A stretch of 64,000 bases of DNA, from NCBI RefSeq assembly GCF_016916835.1, contig NZ_JAFFIX010000023.1:1-64000 (forward strand). The letters are read 5' to 3'. Source of the stretch: Actinacidiphila bryophytorum. GTDB taxonomy: Bacteria; Actinomycetota; Actinomycetes; Streptomycetales; Streptomycetaceae. The position numbers and the translations under genes are program-made. Under the pieces are notes generated by a model. It had not been told where the DNA came from. It saw nothing but the letters and a program-made list of their open reading frames with translations, and ran no database searches. Positions 34,484 through 46,584 of this stretch are shown piece after piece; position 1 is the stretch's first letter, and each line of letters begins with the position of its first letter.

Positions 34484-34526
34484 ACGAGGGCGGGCCGGCG
34501 GGACACCCCGCCGCGCCCGCCCTCGT
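34484..34526 (+). terminator. Terminator between yebC and ruvC
   Basis: Outer stem ACGAGGGCGGGC with its complement and inner CGGCGGG/CCCGCCG around ACAC. Its last base is the first T of the damage-type promoter of ruvC. Confidence 0.75.
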
Positions 34527-34548
34527 TGTCGGTGCGAACCGATAGCCT
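34526..34548 (+). promoter_or_regulatory. PafBC-type (RecA-NDp) DNA-damage promoter of ruvC
   Basis: TTGTCGGTG (34526-34534), eight bases, TAGCCT (34543-34548). This fits TTGTCRGTG-N8-TAnnnT exactly, the promoter class activated by PafBC after DNA damage in actinobacteria. Start would be near 34555, about 35 bases before the ruvC GTG. SOS LexA boxes are not seen here. Confidence 0.75.
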
Positions 34549-34589
34549 GCGGGAACGGGTGGACGACTCTGCGAGGAAGGGGGCGCGCG

Positions 34590-35192
34590 GTGCGGGTGCT
34601 GGGCGTGGACCCGGGGCTGACCCGGTGCGGGATCGGCGTGGTGGACGGCAGCGCGGGGCGCCGGCTGGCGATGGCCGGCGTCGGCGTCGTCAGGACCCCG
34701 GCCGACGCGCCGATCGGCGAGCGGCTGGTGCTGATCGAGCAGGGCATCGAGGCCTGGCTCGACGAGCACCGGCCCGAGGCCGTCGCCGTCGAACGGGTCT
34801 TCAGCCAGCACAATGTGCGCACCGTGATGGGCACCGCACAGGCCAGCGCCGTCGCCATCCTGTGCGCCTCCCGCCGCGGCCTGCCCGTCCACCTGCACAC
34901 CCCCAGCGAGGTCAAGGCCGCCGTCACCGGCAGCGGCCGGGCCGACAAGGCCCAGGTCGGCGCCATGGTGACCCGGCTGCTGCGGCTGGACGCGCCGCCC
35001 AAGCCCGCGGACGCCGCCGACGCCCTGGCCCTGGCCATCTGCCACATCTGGCGGGGACCCGCCACCGACCGGCTGCGGCAGGCCGCCGCAGCCCAGAGCG
35101 CGGCGGCGGCACGTACCGCACCTGCCGCCAGGACCGGCGCGGCCCGTGCCGCCCGCAGCGCCACCGCAAGCAACCGGGAGTCCGCCTCGTGA
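34590..35192 (+). CDS. ruvC: Crossover junction endodeoxyribonuclease RuvC
   Basis: 200 residues. [17 protein letters not shown] carries the first catalytic Asp, [10 protein letters not shown] the Glu, and [12 protein letters not shown] the later Asp. It cuts Holliday junctions made and moved by RuvAB. The last 40 residues are an Ala/Thr-rich tail longer than in E. coli. GTG 34590 has GAGGAAGGGG upstream. Stop overlaps ruvA by four bases. Confidence 0.96.
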   Translation: MRVLGVDPGLTRCGIGVVDGSAGRRLAMAGVGVVRTPADAPIGERLVLIEQGIEAWLDEHRPEAVAVERVFSQHNVRTVMGTAQASAVAILCASRRGLPVHLHTPSEVKAAVTGSGRADKAQVGAMVTRLLRLDAPPKPADAADALALAICHIWRGPATDRLRQAAAAQSAAAARTAPAARTGAARAARSATASNRESAS

Positions 35193-35797
35193 TCGCCTTC
35201 GTCAGCGGCCAGGTCGCCGCACTCGCCCCCGACACCGCCGTCATCGAGGTCGGCGGGGTCGGCATGGCCGTGCAGTGTGCGCCGGGCACCCTCGCCGCCC
35301 TGCGCGTCGGCCGGCCCGCCCGGCTGTCCACCTCCCTGGTGGTCAGGGAGGACTCGCTGACCCTGTACGGCTTCGCCGACGACGACGAGCGGCAGGTGTT
35401 CGAGCTGCTGCAGACGGTGAGCGGTGTCGGCCCGCGGCTGGCCCAGACGATGCTGGCCGTGCACTCGCCCGACGCGCTGCGGGCCGCGGTGTCCGCGGGC
35501 GACGAGAAGGCGCTGACCGCGGTGCCCGGCATCGGCAAGAAGGGGGCGCAGCGGCTGCTGCTGGAGTTGAAGGACCGGCTGGGCGCACCGCTGGGCGGTA
35601 CGCCCGCCGCCACCGGCGCCCCGGCCGCCGCGTCCTGGCGCGAGCAGCTGCATGCCGCACTGCTGGGCCTGGGCTATGCCGCCCGCGAGGCGGACGAGGC
35701 GGTCGCCGCCGTCACCCCGCAGGCCGAGGCGGCGGCCGAGCCGAACGTCGGCGCGCTGCTGCGCAGCGCCCTGCAGTCGCTCAACAGGACCCGCTGA
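35189..35797 (+). CDS. ruvA: Holliday junction DNA helicase subunit RuvA
   Basis: 202 residues. Domain I ([26 protein letters not shown]), helix-hairpin-helix pair with [17 protein letters not shown] and [23 protein letters not shown], a short linker, and domain III ([16 protein letters not shown]) that contacts RuvB. GTG 35189 overlaps the ruvC stop. Forms the junction-binding tetramer. Confidence 0.96.
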   Translation: MIAFVSGQVAALAPDTAVIEVGGVGMAVQCAPGTLAALRVGRPARLSTSLVVREDSLTLYGFADDDERQVFELLQTVSGVGPRLAQTMLAVHSPDALRAAVSAGDEKALTAVPGIGKKGAQRLLLELKDRLGAPLGGTPAATGAPAAASWREQLHAALLGLGYAAREADEAVAAVTPQAEAAAEPNVGALLRSALQSLNRTR

Positions 35798-35883
35798 CCC
35801 CCGCAGACCCTGGGGCGTAACGACAGACGACCGCCACCCGCCACCGACCGCCACCCACCCGCCGCTGACCCGAGAGACCTGCC

Positions 35884-36966
35884 ATGAACTGGGACGACGC
35901 CGCACAAGCCGCACCCGACCGCCTGCTCGGGGCCGCGGCGGACAGCGACGACCAGGCGGTCGAGGCCGCACTGCGGCCCAGGGACCTCGGCGAGTTCGTC
36001 GGCCAGGAGCGGGTCCGCGAACAGCTCGGCCTTGTCCTGCAGGCCGCCCGCCAGCGCGGCGGCACCGCCGACCATGTGCTGCTCTCCGGCGCGCCCGGGC
36101 TGGGCAAGACGACCCTGTCGATGATCATCGCGGCCGAGATGGGCGTGCCGATCCGGATCACCTCGGGGCCGGCCATCCAGCACGCGGGCGACCTGGCCGC
36201 GATCCTGTCCTCGCTCGCCGAGGGCGAGGTCCTCTTCCTCGACGAGATCCACCGGATGTCCCGGCCGGCCGAGGAGATGCTGTACATGGCCATGGAGGAC
36301 TTCCGGGTCGACGTGGTGGTGGGCAAGGGGCCCGGCGCCACCGCCATCCCGCTGGAGCTGCCGCCCTTCACCCTGGTCGGCGCCACCACCAGGGCCGGGC
36401 TGCTGCCGCCGCCGCTGCGGGACCGCTTCGGCTTCACCGGGCACATGGAGTTCTACGCCCCGGCGGAACTGGAAAGGGTGATCCACCGCTCGGCCGGCCT
36501 GCTGGACGTGAGCGTCGACGCGGGAGGGGCCGCGGAGATCGCCGGGCGCTCCCGCGGCACCCCCAGGATCGCGAACCGGCTGCTGCGCAGGGTGCGGGAC
36601 TATGCGCAGGTCAGAGCGGACGGGCTGGTCACCAGGGAGACCGCGGCGAAGGCCCTGGAGGTCTACGAGGTGGACGCCCGCGGCCTGGACCGGCTGGACC
36701 GCGCGGTACTGCGGGCTCTTCTGACACTTTTTGGCGGTGGTCCTGTGGGTTTGTCCACACTTGCCGTCGCAGTGGGGGAGGAGCGTGAGACTGTGGAGGA
36801 GGTCGCCGAGCCGTTCCTGGTACGGGAAGGACTGCTGGCCCGCACCCCCAGGGGTCGGGTGGCGACCGCCGCGGCATGGACGCACCTGGGCCTGGTGGCC
36901 CCGCAGCACAGCGGGGGCACAGGTTCGGGGACAGGACCGGGACAGACCGGGCTGTTCGGTCCGTGA
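35884..36966 (+). CDS. ruvB: Holliday junction branch migration ATPase RuvB
   Basis: 360 residues. Walker [10 protein letters not shown] near 70, Walker [10 protein letters not shown], sensor 1 VGATTRAG, arginine finger region [13 protein letters not shown], and a winged helix end. It drives branch migration with RuvA. ATG 35884, 86 bases after ruvA; the gap has two GACCGCCACCC copies but no clear promoter. Confidence 0.96.
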   Translation: MNWDDAAQAAPDRLLGAAADSDDQAVEAALRPRDLGEFVGQERVREQLGLVLQAARQRGGTADHVLLSGAPGLGKTTLSMIIAAEMGVPIRITSGPAIQHAGDLAAILSSLAEGEVLFLDEIHRMSRPAEEMLYMAMEDFRVDVVVGKGPGATAIPLELPPFTLVGATTRAGLLPPPLRDRFGFTGHMEFYAPAELERVIHRSAGLLDVSVDAGGAAEIAGRSRGTPRIANRLLRRVRDYAQVRADGLVTRETAAKALEVYEVDARGLDRLDRAVLRALLTLFGGGPVGLSTLAVAVGEERETVEEVAEPFLVREGLLARTPRGRVATAAAWTHLGLVAPQHSGGTGSGTGPGQTGLFGP

Positions 36967-37123
36967 CGCGGACGGACTCGTCCGTTCAGGAACCTCGGTG
37001 CCATGCTTGGCGTTGTTCCAGCGGCGAGCCAGCGCTTAGACTCCGCCGACGCCCTTCCTTTGGATCGGCACTCACATCCCGAAACCAGGCCAGCCCGTTG
37101 GCCGTGCGAAGGAACGCCCCACC

Positions 37124-37603
37124 GTGAATCCCCTGATCCTCATCTTCATCGTCCTCATCGGCGGCATGCTGCTCATGACCAGGTCGGCCAAGAACAAGCA
37201 GCGCCAGGCCCTGGAGATGCGCAACAAGATGGAGCCCGGCACCGGCATCCGCACCATCGGCGGCATGTACGCCGTGGTGAAGGAGGTCAACGAGGAGACG
37301 GTGCTGCTGGAGCTCACGGACGGCGTCCACGCGCACTTCACCAAGGGCGCCATCTCCACCGTCCTGTCCGAGCAGGAGTTCAACCGGATCGTGCACGGCA
37401 TCGAGCCGGAGGACGAGGACGACGCCGGGACCGCGGAGGACGCGGACCAGGCGGCCGGGACCGGCGAGGACACCGCCGACGCGGGCACCGGGGAGACCGC
37501 GGCGGCGGACGACGACGCTCAGGAGCCGGATGAGGACCGTGTGGAGCTGAAGAAGGCGGCCGAGGACGGGTCGGAGCTGGGCAGTTCCGGTTCGGCCAAG
37601 TAA
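37124..37603 (+). CDS. yajC: Preprotein translocase subunit YajC
   Basis: 159 residues. One N-terminal membrane helix (NPLILIFIVLIGGMLLM), then MRNKMEPGTGIRTIGGMYAVVKEV and the compact YajC domain up to about 88; the rest is an acidic tail rich in Glu, Asp and Ala, longer than in most bacteria. YajC binds SecDF at the translocon. GTG 37124. Upstream of secD by 78 bases. Confidence 0.92.
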   Translation: MNPLILIFIVLIGGMLLMTRSAKNKQRQALEMRNKMEPGTGIRTIGGMYAVVKEVNEETVLLELTDGVHAHFTKGAISTVLSEQEFNRIVHGIEPEDEDDAGTAEDADQAAGTGEDTADAGTGETAAADDDAQEPDEDRVELKKAAEDGSELGSSGSAK

Positions 37604-37681
37604 AGGGTCCGGTTCGAGCAACACTCGTCACCGCCCGTGAGCGCGCAGGCTCCGGGCGGTAGGACAGGGAGAATCAAGAAG

Positions 37682-39469
37682 GTGGCAGCAGCCAAGAAGG
37701 GCCGCAGGTCCTCGGGGAGTCAGGGATACCCCGGGCGCGCTCTGGCCGTGATCCTCATCGCGCTGGTGGCGATGACCGGAGGCATGTTTCTCTCCGGGGA
37801 CACCACACCCCGGCTGGGCATCGACCTGGCGGGCGGTGTCAGTATCACGCTGACCGCCAAGCCCAACCAGGGCAGCGCGGTGACCAAGGCGAACATGAAC
37901 ACCGCGGTCAACATCATCAGCAACCGGGTCAACGGCCTCGGCGTGTCAGAGGCGGAGGTGCAGACCGAGGGATCGAAGAACATCATCGTCAACATCCCCA
38001 AGGGCACCAACGCCGAGCAGGCGCAGAAGCAGGTCGGCACCACGGCGCAGCTGTTCTTCCGCCAGGTGCTCGCCGTCGACAACGGTGTTCCCGCGGCCAC
38101 CCCGACGCCGACCCCCTCGGGCAGCGCCACCCCGTCCGGCACTCCCTCCGGCACCCCGTCGTCCACGCCCACCGGCACGGCGACGCCGAAGTCCACCGCC
38201 ACACCCACGGGCTCCGCCACCTCCACCGTGCAGAACCGCCCCGTCTCCGGTGCGCTGGCCTCCGGTGTGAACAAGGCGCCCACCCCGCTGCCGACGACCC
38301 CGCCGGCCACCGACCCGAACGCGACGAACCCGAGCACCTCGTCGGGCGACCTGTCGGTCCCGGCGGACCTGCAGGCGAAGTTCACCGCGCTGGACTGCTC
38401 CAACGACAAGCAGCGCAACGCGATCACCGACGGCTCCGCGCAGGACAAGGGCAAGAAGGTCATCGCCTGCGGGCAGGAGGGCGGCATCTGGCAGAAGTAC
38501 GTGCTCGGCCCCTCCCTGATCGACGGCAAGCGCGTCTCGGGCGCCAACGCCGCCTTCGACACCCAGCAGGGCAACGGCTGGGTCGTCAACCTGAACTTCG
38601 ACTCCAGCGGCGCCGGCCAGTTCACCAAGGTCACCGGTGACCTCTCCAGCCAGGCCGAGCCGAACAACCGCTTCGCGATCGACCTGGACGGCGTGGTCCA
38701 GTCCGCGCCTTCCGTGCACAGCGCACTGACCGGTGGCAGCGCCCAGATCTCCGGCGGCTTCAAGCAGAACGAGGCCGAGGACCTGGCCAACGTGCTGAAG
38801 TACGGCTCACTGCCGCTGGCCTTCGAGCCCTCCGAGACCACCACGGTCTCGGCCGCGCTCGGTGGCGAGCAGCTGCGCGGCGGCCTGATCGCCGGCGCCG
38901 TCGGCCTCGCCCTGGTCGTCGCCTACATGTTCGCCTACTACCGCGGACTGAGCTTCGTGGCCATCGCGAGCCTCATGACGTCGGCGGCGCTGACGTACAC
39001 GATCATGTGCCTGCTCGGCCGGGCCATCGGCTTCGCGCTGAACCTGCCGGCTGTCGCCGGTGCCATCGTGGCCATCGGTATCACCGCCGACTCCTTCATC
39101 GTGTTCTTCGAACGCATCAGGGACGAGCTGCGTGAGGGCAGATCGCTGCAGCCCGCGGTGGCGCGCGGCTGGCCGCGTGCCCGGCGCACCATCCTGGTGT
39201 CGGACTTCGTGTCCTTCCTGGCCGCGGCGGTCCTCTACGTGGTCACCGTCGGCAAGGTCCGCGGCTTCGCCTTCACGCTGGGTCTGACGACCGTGCTCGA
39301 CGTCGCGGTGGTCTTCCTGTTCACCATGCCGCTGATGACGATCCTGGCGCGCCGGAAGTTCTTCGCCCAGGGGCACAAGTGGTCCGGCCTGGACCCGAAG
39401 AGCCTCGGGGTCAAGGCGCCGCTGCGCCGCGTCCGCCGTACCCACAGCACCGAGACGAAGGAAGCCTGA
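37682..39469 (+). CDS. secD: Protein translocase subunit SecD
   Basis: 595 residues, six membrane helices. LGIDLAGGVSITL after the first helix, the large outer P1 domain, FAIDLDGVVQSAP, and the C-terminal bundle with ITADSFIVFFERIRDE. It uses proton flow to pull exported proteins outward. GTG 37682 has AGGGAGA eight bases upstream; GTG 37637 is in frame but gives a 15-residue non-conserved extension. A Thr/Pro/Ser insert of about 55 residues (38090-38250) lies in the outer domain. Stop overlaps the secF ATG by one base. Confidence 0.95.
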   Translation: MAAAKKGRRSSGSQGYPGRALAVILIALVAMTGGMFLSGDTTPRLGIDLAGGVSITLTAKPNQGSAVTKANMNTAVNIISNRVNGLGVSEAEVQTEGSKNIIVNIPKGTNAEQAQKQVGTTAQLFFRQVLAVDNGVPAATPTPTPSGSATPSGTPSGTPSSTPTGTATPKSTATPTGSATSTVQNRPVSGALASGVNKAPTPLPTTPPATDPNATNPSTSSGDLSVPADLQAKFTALDCSNDKQRNAITDGSAQDKGKKVIACGQEGGIWQKYVLGPSLIDGKRVSGANAAFDTQQGNGWVVNLNFDSSGAGQFTKVTGDLSSQAEPNNRFAIDLDGVVQSAPSVHSALTGGSAQISGGFKQNEAEDLANVLKYGSLPLAFEPSETTTVSAALGGEQLRGGLIAGAVGLALVVAYMFAYYRGLSFVAIASLMTSAALTYTIMCLLGRAIGFALNLPAVAGAIVAIGITADSFIVFFERIRDELREGRSLQPAVARGWPRARRTILVSDFVSFLAAAVLYVVTVGKVRGFAFTLGLTTVLDVAVVFLFTMPLMTILARRKFFAQGHKWSGLDPKSLGVKAPLRRVRRTHSTETKEA

Positions 39470-40647
39470 TGTCCAAGCTCGGCACTCTCGGTCACCGGCT
39501 GCACCGTGGCGAGGTCAGTTACGACTTCGTGGGCAAGCGCAAGCTCTGGTACGGGGTCTCGATCCTGATCACGCTGGCCGCGATCATCGGCCTCGCCGTG
39601 AACGGCCTCAAGCTCGGTATCGAGTTCTCCGGCGGCGCGGTCTTCACCACGCCCAAGACCTCGGTCTCGGTCTCGCAGGCGCAGGACAAGATCTCCGGTG
39701 ACACCGCGGGCCACCACGCCACGATCCAGAAGCTCGGCACCGGTGGGCTGCGCATCCAGGTCAGCGACATCGACACCGCGACCTCCAAGCAGGTCCAGCA
39801 GAAGATCAGCGCGGACCTGAACATCCCCTCGAAGGACATCAACGCGGAGATCGTCGGCCCCAGCTGGGGCAAGGAGATCTCCAAGAAGGCCCTGCAGGGT
39901 CTGATCATCTTCCTGGTGCTGGTGGTCATCTACCTGGCCATCGCCTTCGAGTGGCGAATGGCGGTGGCGGCGCTGGTCGCGCTGCTGCACGACATCACGA
40001 TCACCACCGGCGTCTACGCGATCGTCGGCTTCGAGGTCTCGCCGGGTACGGTGATCGGTCTGCTCACGATCCTCGGTTACTCCCTCTACGACACCGTCGT
40101 CGTTTTCGACGGTCTCAAGGAAGCGACCAGGGGCATCACCAAGCAGAACCAGAAGACGTTCAGCGACGTCGCCAACCGCAGCCTGAACGGCACCCTGGTC
40201 CGGTCGATCAACACCACCGTGGTGGCGCTGCTGCCGGTCGCCGCGCTGCTGTTCATCGGCGGCGGCATCCTCGGCGCCGGTGTCCTCAACGACATCGCGC
40301 TCGCGCTGTTCGTCGGCCTCACCGCCGGTGCGTACTCCTCGATCTTCATCGCCACCCCGATCGTGGCGGACCTCAAGGAGCGCGAGCCGCAGATGCAGGC
40401 CCTGCGCAAGCGGGTGCTGGCCAAGCGGGCCTCGGACGCGCAGAAGGCCAAGGAGGCCGAGGCGCGCGGCGAGGACCCGGAGGCGGCGGACGACGACGCC
40501 GACCCGCAGGACGGCGAGGAGGCCACCGCGTCGGCGGCGGCCGGTGTGGTCGCCCCGCGCGGCCAGGGCGCCGCGCGCAGCTCACGCACCCAGCCCGGCA
40601 GCCGCGGACGCGGCGGCCGGAGCCGTCCCTCCGGCAAGCGGCGCTGA
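39469..40647 (+). CDS. secF: Protein translocase subunit SecF
   Basis: 392 residues. SYDFVGKRKLWYGVSIL, GLKLGIEFSGGAVF, then TIL GYSLYDTVVVFDGLKE in the fourth helix and a final bundle LLPVAALLFIGGGILG. The last 75 residues form a charged, then basic Arg/Ser/Gly tail in the cytoplasm. Works with SecD. ATG 39469 shares its A with the secD TGA. Confidence 0.95.
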   Translation: MSKLGTLGHRLHRGEVSYDFVGKRKLWYGVSILITLAAIIGLAVNGLKLGIEFSGGAVFTTPKTSVSVSQAQDKISGDTAGHHATIQKLGTGGLRIQVSDIDTATSKQVQQKISADLNIPSKDINAEIVGPSWGKEISKKALQGLIIFLVLVVIYLAIAFEWRMAVAALVALLHDITITTGVYAIVGFEVSPGTVIGLLTILGYSLYDTVVVFDGLKEATRGITKQNQKTFSDVANRSLNGTLVRSINTTVVALLPVAALLFIGGGILGAGVLNDIALALFVGLTAGAYSSIFIATPIVADLKEREPQMQALRKRVLAKRASDAQKAKEAEARGEDPEAADDDADPQDGEEATASAAAGVVAPRGQGAARSSRTQPGSRGRGGRSRPSGKRR

Positions 40648-40673
40648 GCCGCAGCAGGAAACCGGTGGTCACC

Positions 40674-40710
40674 CACGGGCCGCCCGGCCGTCACGGCCGG
40701 GCGGCCCGTG
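40674..40710 (+). terminator. Terminator after secF
   Basis: 17-bp perfect stem (40674-40690 with 40694-40710), TCA loop, 27 bases after the stop. Confidence 0.85.
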
Positions 40711-40742
40711 CGTTGCGCCGGGGGCACAATGCGGGGGAGACG

Positions 40743-40820
40743 CCGATCAGGAACGCCGCTCAGCGACGATGACCAGGACCGCCGATCAGCGACGATGATC
40801 GGGAACGCCGCTCAGGAAGC
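40743..40820 (+). repeat. Short direct repeats upstream of apt
   Basis: GCCGATCAG, TCAGCGACGATGA and GGAACGCCGCTCAG each occur twice, making two imperfect units of about 39 bases just before apt. They create several in-frame ATGs that extend the apt frame falsely. Confidence 0.55.
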
Positions 40821-40836
40821 CGAGGAAGACACCGCG

Positions 40837-41397
40837 ATGACCACCACGCCGACCGCGTCCGCCGAACTGCGCGAGCTGCTGCTCGCCCACATCAGGGACG
40901 TACCGGACTACCCGGAGCCCGGGGTGATGTTCAAGGACATCACTCCCCTGCTGGCGGACGCCGCGGCCTTCGGCGCCCTGGTGGAGGCGCTGGCCCAGCT
41001 GTGCACGCGGCACGGCGCCACCAAGGTCGTCGGCCTCGAAGCCCGCGGCTTCATCCTGGCCGCCCCGGCCGCCGCCCGCGCGGGCCTGGGCTTCGTGCCC
41101 GTGCGCAAGGCCGGCAAGCTGCCCGGGGACACCCACGGGCAGGCCTACCAGCTGGAGTACGGCACCGCGGAGATCGAGGTGCACACCGACGCCTTCGACC
41201 CCGAGGACCGGGTGCTGGTGATCGACGACGTGCTGGCCACCGGTGGCACCGCGGAAGCCAGCCTGGAGCTGATCCGCCGCTCCGGCGCCCGGCTCGCCGG
41301 CCTGGCGGTGCTGATGGAGCTGACCTTCCTCGGCGGCCGTGAGCGGCTGCTCCCGGCCCTGGGAGACGCCCCACTGGACGCCCTGGTCACCATCTGA
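40837..41397 (+). CDS. apt: Adenine phosphoribosyltransferase
   Basis: 186 residues. PGVMFKDITPLLAD near 28, KVVGLEARGFILAAPAA, and the PRPP loop RVLVIDDVLATGGTAEAS near 130. Salvages adenine to AMP. ATG 40837 begins MTTTPTASAELRELL; longer frames come from the repeats before it. Placement before relA is the usual actinobacterial order. Confidence 0.95.
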   Translation: MTTTPTASAELRELLLAHIRDVPDYPEPGVMFKDITPLLADAAAFGALVEALAQLCTRHGATKVVGLEARGFILAAPAAARAGLGFVPVRKAGKLPGDTHGQAYQLEYGTAEIEVHTDAFDPEDRVLVIDDVLATGGTAEASLELIRRSGARLAGLAVLMELTFLGGRERLLPALGDAPLDALVTI

Positions 41398-41402
41398 CCC
41401 GC

Positions 41403-41442
41403 GGGCGCCCCTGGGGCCGCCCAGGCCGCCCCAGGGGCGCCC
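41403..41442 (+). terminator. Terminator after apt
   Basis: 15-bp perfect stem (41403-41417 with 41428-41442), five bases after the stop. Separates apt from relA. Confidence 0.75.
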
Positions 41443-41553
41443 GGCGCCGTACGACGGCACGCGGGCGCCGCGGGGGGCGCCCGAGGGCTCCGCGCGCCCC
41501 GGTGTCGCCGCAGGTCGATACCATGGGATTTCGACCCCGCGTGAGGAGTGCAC

Positions 41554-44013
<2,460 letters not shown>

Positions 44014-44046
44014 AAAGGCCCCGGTACGGGTGTACCGGGGCCTTTC
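44014..44046. terminator. Terminator after relA, likely bidirectional
   Basis: 14-bp stem AAAGGCCCCGGTAC with its complement, GGGT loop, ending in CCTTTCC. Lies between convergent relA and the DUF349 gene. Confidence 0.85.
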
Positions 44047-44069
44047 CGCGCAGCTGAGCGGGACAGGGG

Positions 44070-45299
44070 CTAGCCGCCGAACTCCTGCAGGCCCTTGAGC
44101 GCCTGGTCGAGCAGCGCCTGGCGGCCTTCCAGCTCGGCCGTGAGCTTGTCGGCCTTCGCCGTGTTGCCCGCGGCGCGTGCCGCGTCGACCTGGGTGCGCA
44201 GCTTGTCCACCGCGGCCTGCAGCTGACCGGTCAGCCCCGCGGCCCTGGCCCGCACCTCGGGGTTGGTGCGCCGCCACTCGGCCTCCTCGGAGTCCGCCAG
44301 CGCCCGCTCCACGGTGTGCATCCGGGCCTCGATACGCGGCCGGGCGTCCCGCGGCACATGGCCGATGGCCTCCCAGCGCTCGTTGATGCCGCGGAAGGCG
44401 GCCCGCGCCGCCTTCAGGTCGGTCACCGGCAGCAGCTTCTCGGCCTCCACGACCAGCTGCTCCTTGGCCGCGAGGTTGTCGCGCTGCTCGCCGTCCCGCT
44501 CGGCGAAGACCTCGGCGCGGGCGGCGAAGAAGACGTCCTGGGCTCCGCGGAAACGATTCCACAGATCGTCCTCGGCCTCGCGCTGCGCGCGCCCGGCCGC
44601 CTTCCACTCCGTCATCAGTTCCCGGTAGCGGGCCGCGGTCGGCCCCCAGTCGGTGGAGTCCGACAGCGCCTGCGCCTCGGCGACCAGCTTCTCCTTGGCC
44701 CGCCGCGCCTCCTCGCGCTGTGCGTCGAGCGAGGCGAAGTGCGCCTTGCGGCGCTTGGAGAACACCGAACGGGCGTGGCTGAAGCGGTGCCACAGCTCGT
44801 CATCGGCCTTGCGGTCAAGACGCGGCAGGCCCTTCCAGGTGTCCACCAGCGCCCGCAGCCGCTCACCCGCGGTGCGCCACTGCTCGCTCTCCGCCAACTG
44901 CTCGGCCTCGGCCACCAGTTGCTCCTTGGCGGCCTTGGCCTCCTCGCTCTGCTTGGCCCTGGCCGCCCGGCGCTCCTCGCGGCGCGAGTCCACCAGCGCG
45001 ACCAGTGCGTCCAGCCGGGCGCCGAGCGCCGCGAGATCGCCCACCGCATGGGCCTCGGTCACCGAGGTCCGCAGGTGCTCGATAGCGGCCAGCGCGTCCT
45101 TCGGGGCGAGGTCGGTGGTCTGCACCCGCCGTTCCAGGAGGCCGATCTCCACGACGAGCCCCTCGTACTTGCGCTCGAAGTAGGCCAGCGCCTCCGCGGG
45201 GGAGCCCGCCTGCCACGAACCGACCTCCTTCTCCCCGTCGGCCGTACGCACGTACACGGTCCCCGTCTCATCGACGCGGCCCCACGGGTCGCTGCTCAC
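44070..45299 (-). CDS. DUF349-repeat coiled-coil protein
   Basis: 409 residues. After a small N-terminal domain (SSDPWGRVDETGTVYVR) come three or four DUF349 repeats, each near 70 residues with the W-x4-L and DDELWHRFSHARSVFSKRR or DDLWNRFRGAQDVFFAAR pattern. Mostly helical and charged. Members are linked to stringent response in some bacteria, and it faces relA here, but function is unknown. GTG 45299 has GGAGGAG upstream; the longer frame is rejected. Confidence 0.85.
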   Translation of the reverse strand: MSSDPWGRVDETGTVYVRTADGEKEVGSWQAGSPAEALAYFERKYEGLVVEIGLLERRVQTTDLAPKDALAAIEHLRTSVTEAHAVGDLAALGARLDALVALVDSRREERRAARAKQSEEAKAAKEQLVAEAEQLAESEQWRTAGERLRALVDTWKGLPRLDRKADDELWHRFSHARSVFSKRRKAHFASLDAQREEARRAKEKLVAEAQALSDSTDWGPTAARYRELMTEWKAAGRAQREAEDDLWNRFRGAQDVFFAARAEVFAERDGEQRDNLAAKEQLVVEAEKLLPVTDLKAARAAFRGINERWEAIGHVPRDARPRIEARMHTVERALADSEEAEWRRTNPEVRARAAGLTGQLQAAVDKLRTQVDAARAAGNTAKADKLTAELEGRQALLDQALKGLQEFGG

Positions 45300-45398
45300 A
45301 GCGCCTCCTCCACGTGATGCCCTGCCGGCCGGGCGGCTGGCAGGCATCGTCCACAGTGTCTCTCCGGCCGGGCTGTGCGCACTGGCCGGTCCAACGCC

Positions 45399-45428
45399 AA
45401 CATAGGCGACCATCGCCCCGGCTGTCCG
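45399..45428 (-). promoter_or_regulatory. Promoter candidate for the DUF349 gene
   Basis: Leftward -35 CGGACA (45423-45428), 18 bases, -10 TATGTT (45399-45404). Start near 45392, giving a leader of about 93 bases. Confidence 0.4.
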
Positions 45429-45446
45429 CATCCGATGCGGGGCGAA

Positions 45447-46292
45447 TCAGGATTTGGTGACGGTCGCCTTGTTGATCACGGCGGTGGCGTTCGGAGCGCC
45501 GTCGCCCTGCCCGCCGCTGTTCTCACCCGCGGCGGCGATCTTGTTCAGCACCTTGAGGCCGTCCGCGCTCATCGTGCCGAACGGAGTGTAGTTGGGCTGC
45601 AGCGGACTGTCCTTGTAGACCAGAAAGAACTGGCTGCCGCCGGTGTTGGGACCGCTGTTGGCCATCGCGACGGTGCCGGCCGGGTAGGTCACCATGCCCT
45701 GCGCGTCGGCCTTGCCGAAGGCGGTCAGGTTCTCGTCCGGGAGCTTGTAGCCGGGGCCGCCGCTGCCGGACGCCGTCGGGTCGCCGCACTGCAGCACGAA
45801 GATGCCCGCGGTGGTGAGCCGGTGGCAGCGCGTGTGGTCGAAGAAGCCCTTGTCGGCGAGGAACTTGAAGGAGTTCACCGTCGCCGGCGCCTTGGCCGCG
45901 TCCAGCGAGATCGGGATGTCGCCGCACGTCGTGCTGATCGTGAAGGTGTACTTGGCGCTCTTGTCGATCGACATCGCCGGCGCGGTCTTCCACGTCGCCG
46001 TGGTCGGGTCGCCCGCGGCGGGCTTCTCGCACGGGTCGGGCACCTTGCTCGCCGCGGTGGTGGGCGCGGTCGCGCTCGGGGTGGCGCCCGCCGCGTCGTC
46101 CTTCTTCTTGCTGCTGCCGTCGAAGGCGCCCGCCGCCCACGCGGTGCCGCCGCCGGCGACCACGACCGCCAGGACCCCGGCCACCGCCGCGTTGCGCCGC
46201 CGCGACTTGCGGTGGTGATCCACCCTGCGCGCCTGCTGCCGCTCGAACTTCTCCCGGGCGAGCTGCCGCCGCCGCTGATCCTTGGTGACCAC
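45447..46292 (-). CDS. Cyclophilin-type peptidyl-prolyl isomerase, membrane anchored
   Basis: 281 residues. A basic N-terminus (1-35), one membrane helix (AAVAGVLAVVVAGGGTAWAAG), a Ser/Thr/Ala linker, then the cyclophilin domain from about 110: FFDHTRCHRLTTAGIFVLQCGDP, MANSGPNTGGSQFFLVY and NYTPFGTM. It speeds prolyl isomerisation of exported proteins at the outer face. GTG 46292 gives MVTKDQRRRQLAREK, the usual start. Confidence 0.9.
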   Translation of the reverse strand: MVTKDQRRRQLAREKFERQQARRVDHHRKSRRRNAAVAGVLAVVVAGGGTAWAAGAFDGSSKKKDDAAGATPSATAPTTAASKVPDPCEKPAAGDPTTATWKTAPAMSIDKSAKYTFTISTTCGDIPISLDAAKAPATVNSFKFLADKGFFDHTRCHRLTTAGIFVLQCGDPTASGSGGPGYKLPDENLTAFGKADAQGMVTYPAGTVAMANSGPNTGGSQFFLVYKDSPLQPNYTPFGTMSADGLKVLNKIAAAGENSGGQGDGAPNATAVINKATVTKS

Positions 46293-46584
46293 TTCGCCGT
46301 CTCCCGGTCGCTCGTGTCGTCTGCCGTCTGATGCGTCTGGTGCGGTGTTTCCATCGCCCCGTGGCGTATTGTGCCGCAGGCCGTGTGAGCTGTGCGTTTA
46401 CTGTGTAGCCGCGATGCCGTCCCGCGTCGCGGCACGTGTGTGCGCAAATCTTGACGTCCTGCGGCGGGTCCAGTCCAGTCCGCCGGCCGGCCGATGCGCG
46501 CCCGATACGTGTTCGCGACCGCGATGTGCTCGCCGGTAGGCTCGTGAACTGCCGACACCGCTCGCGGACGACAGAAGGACGAAC

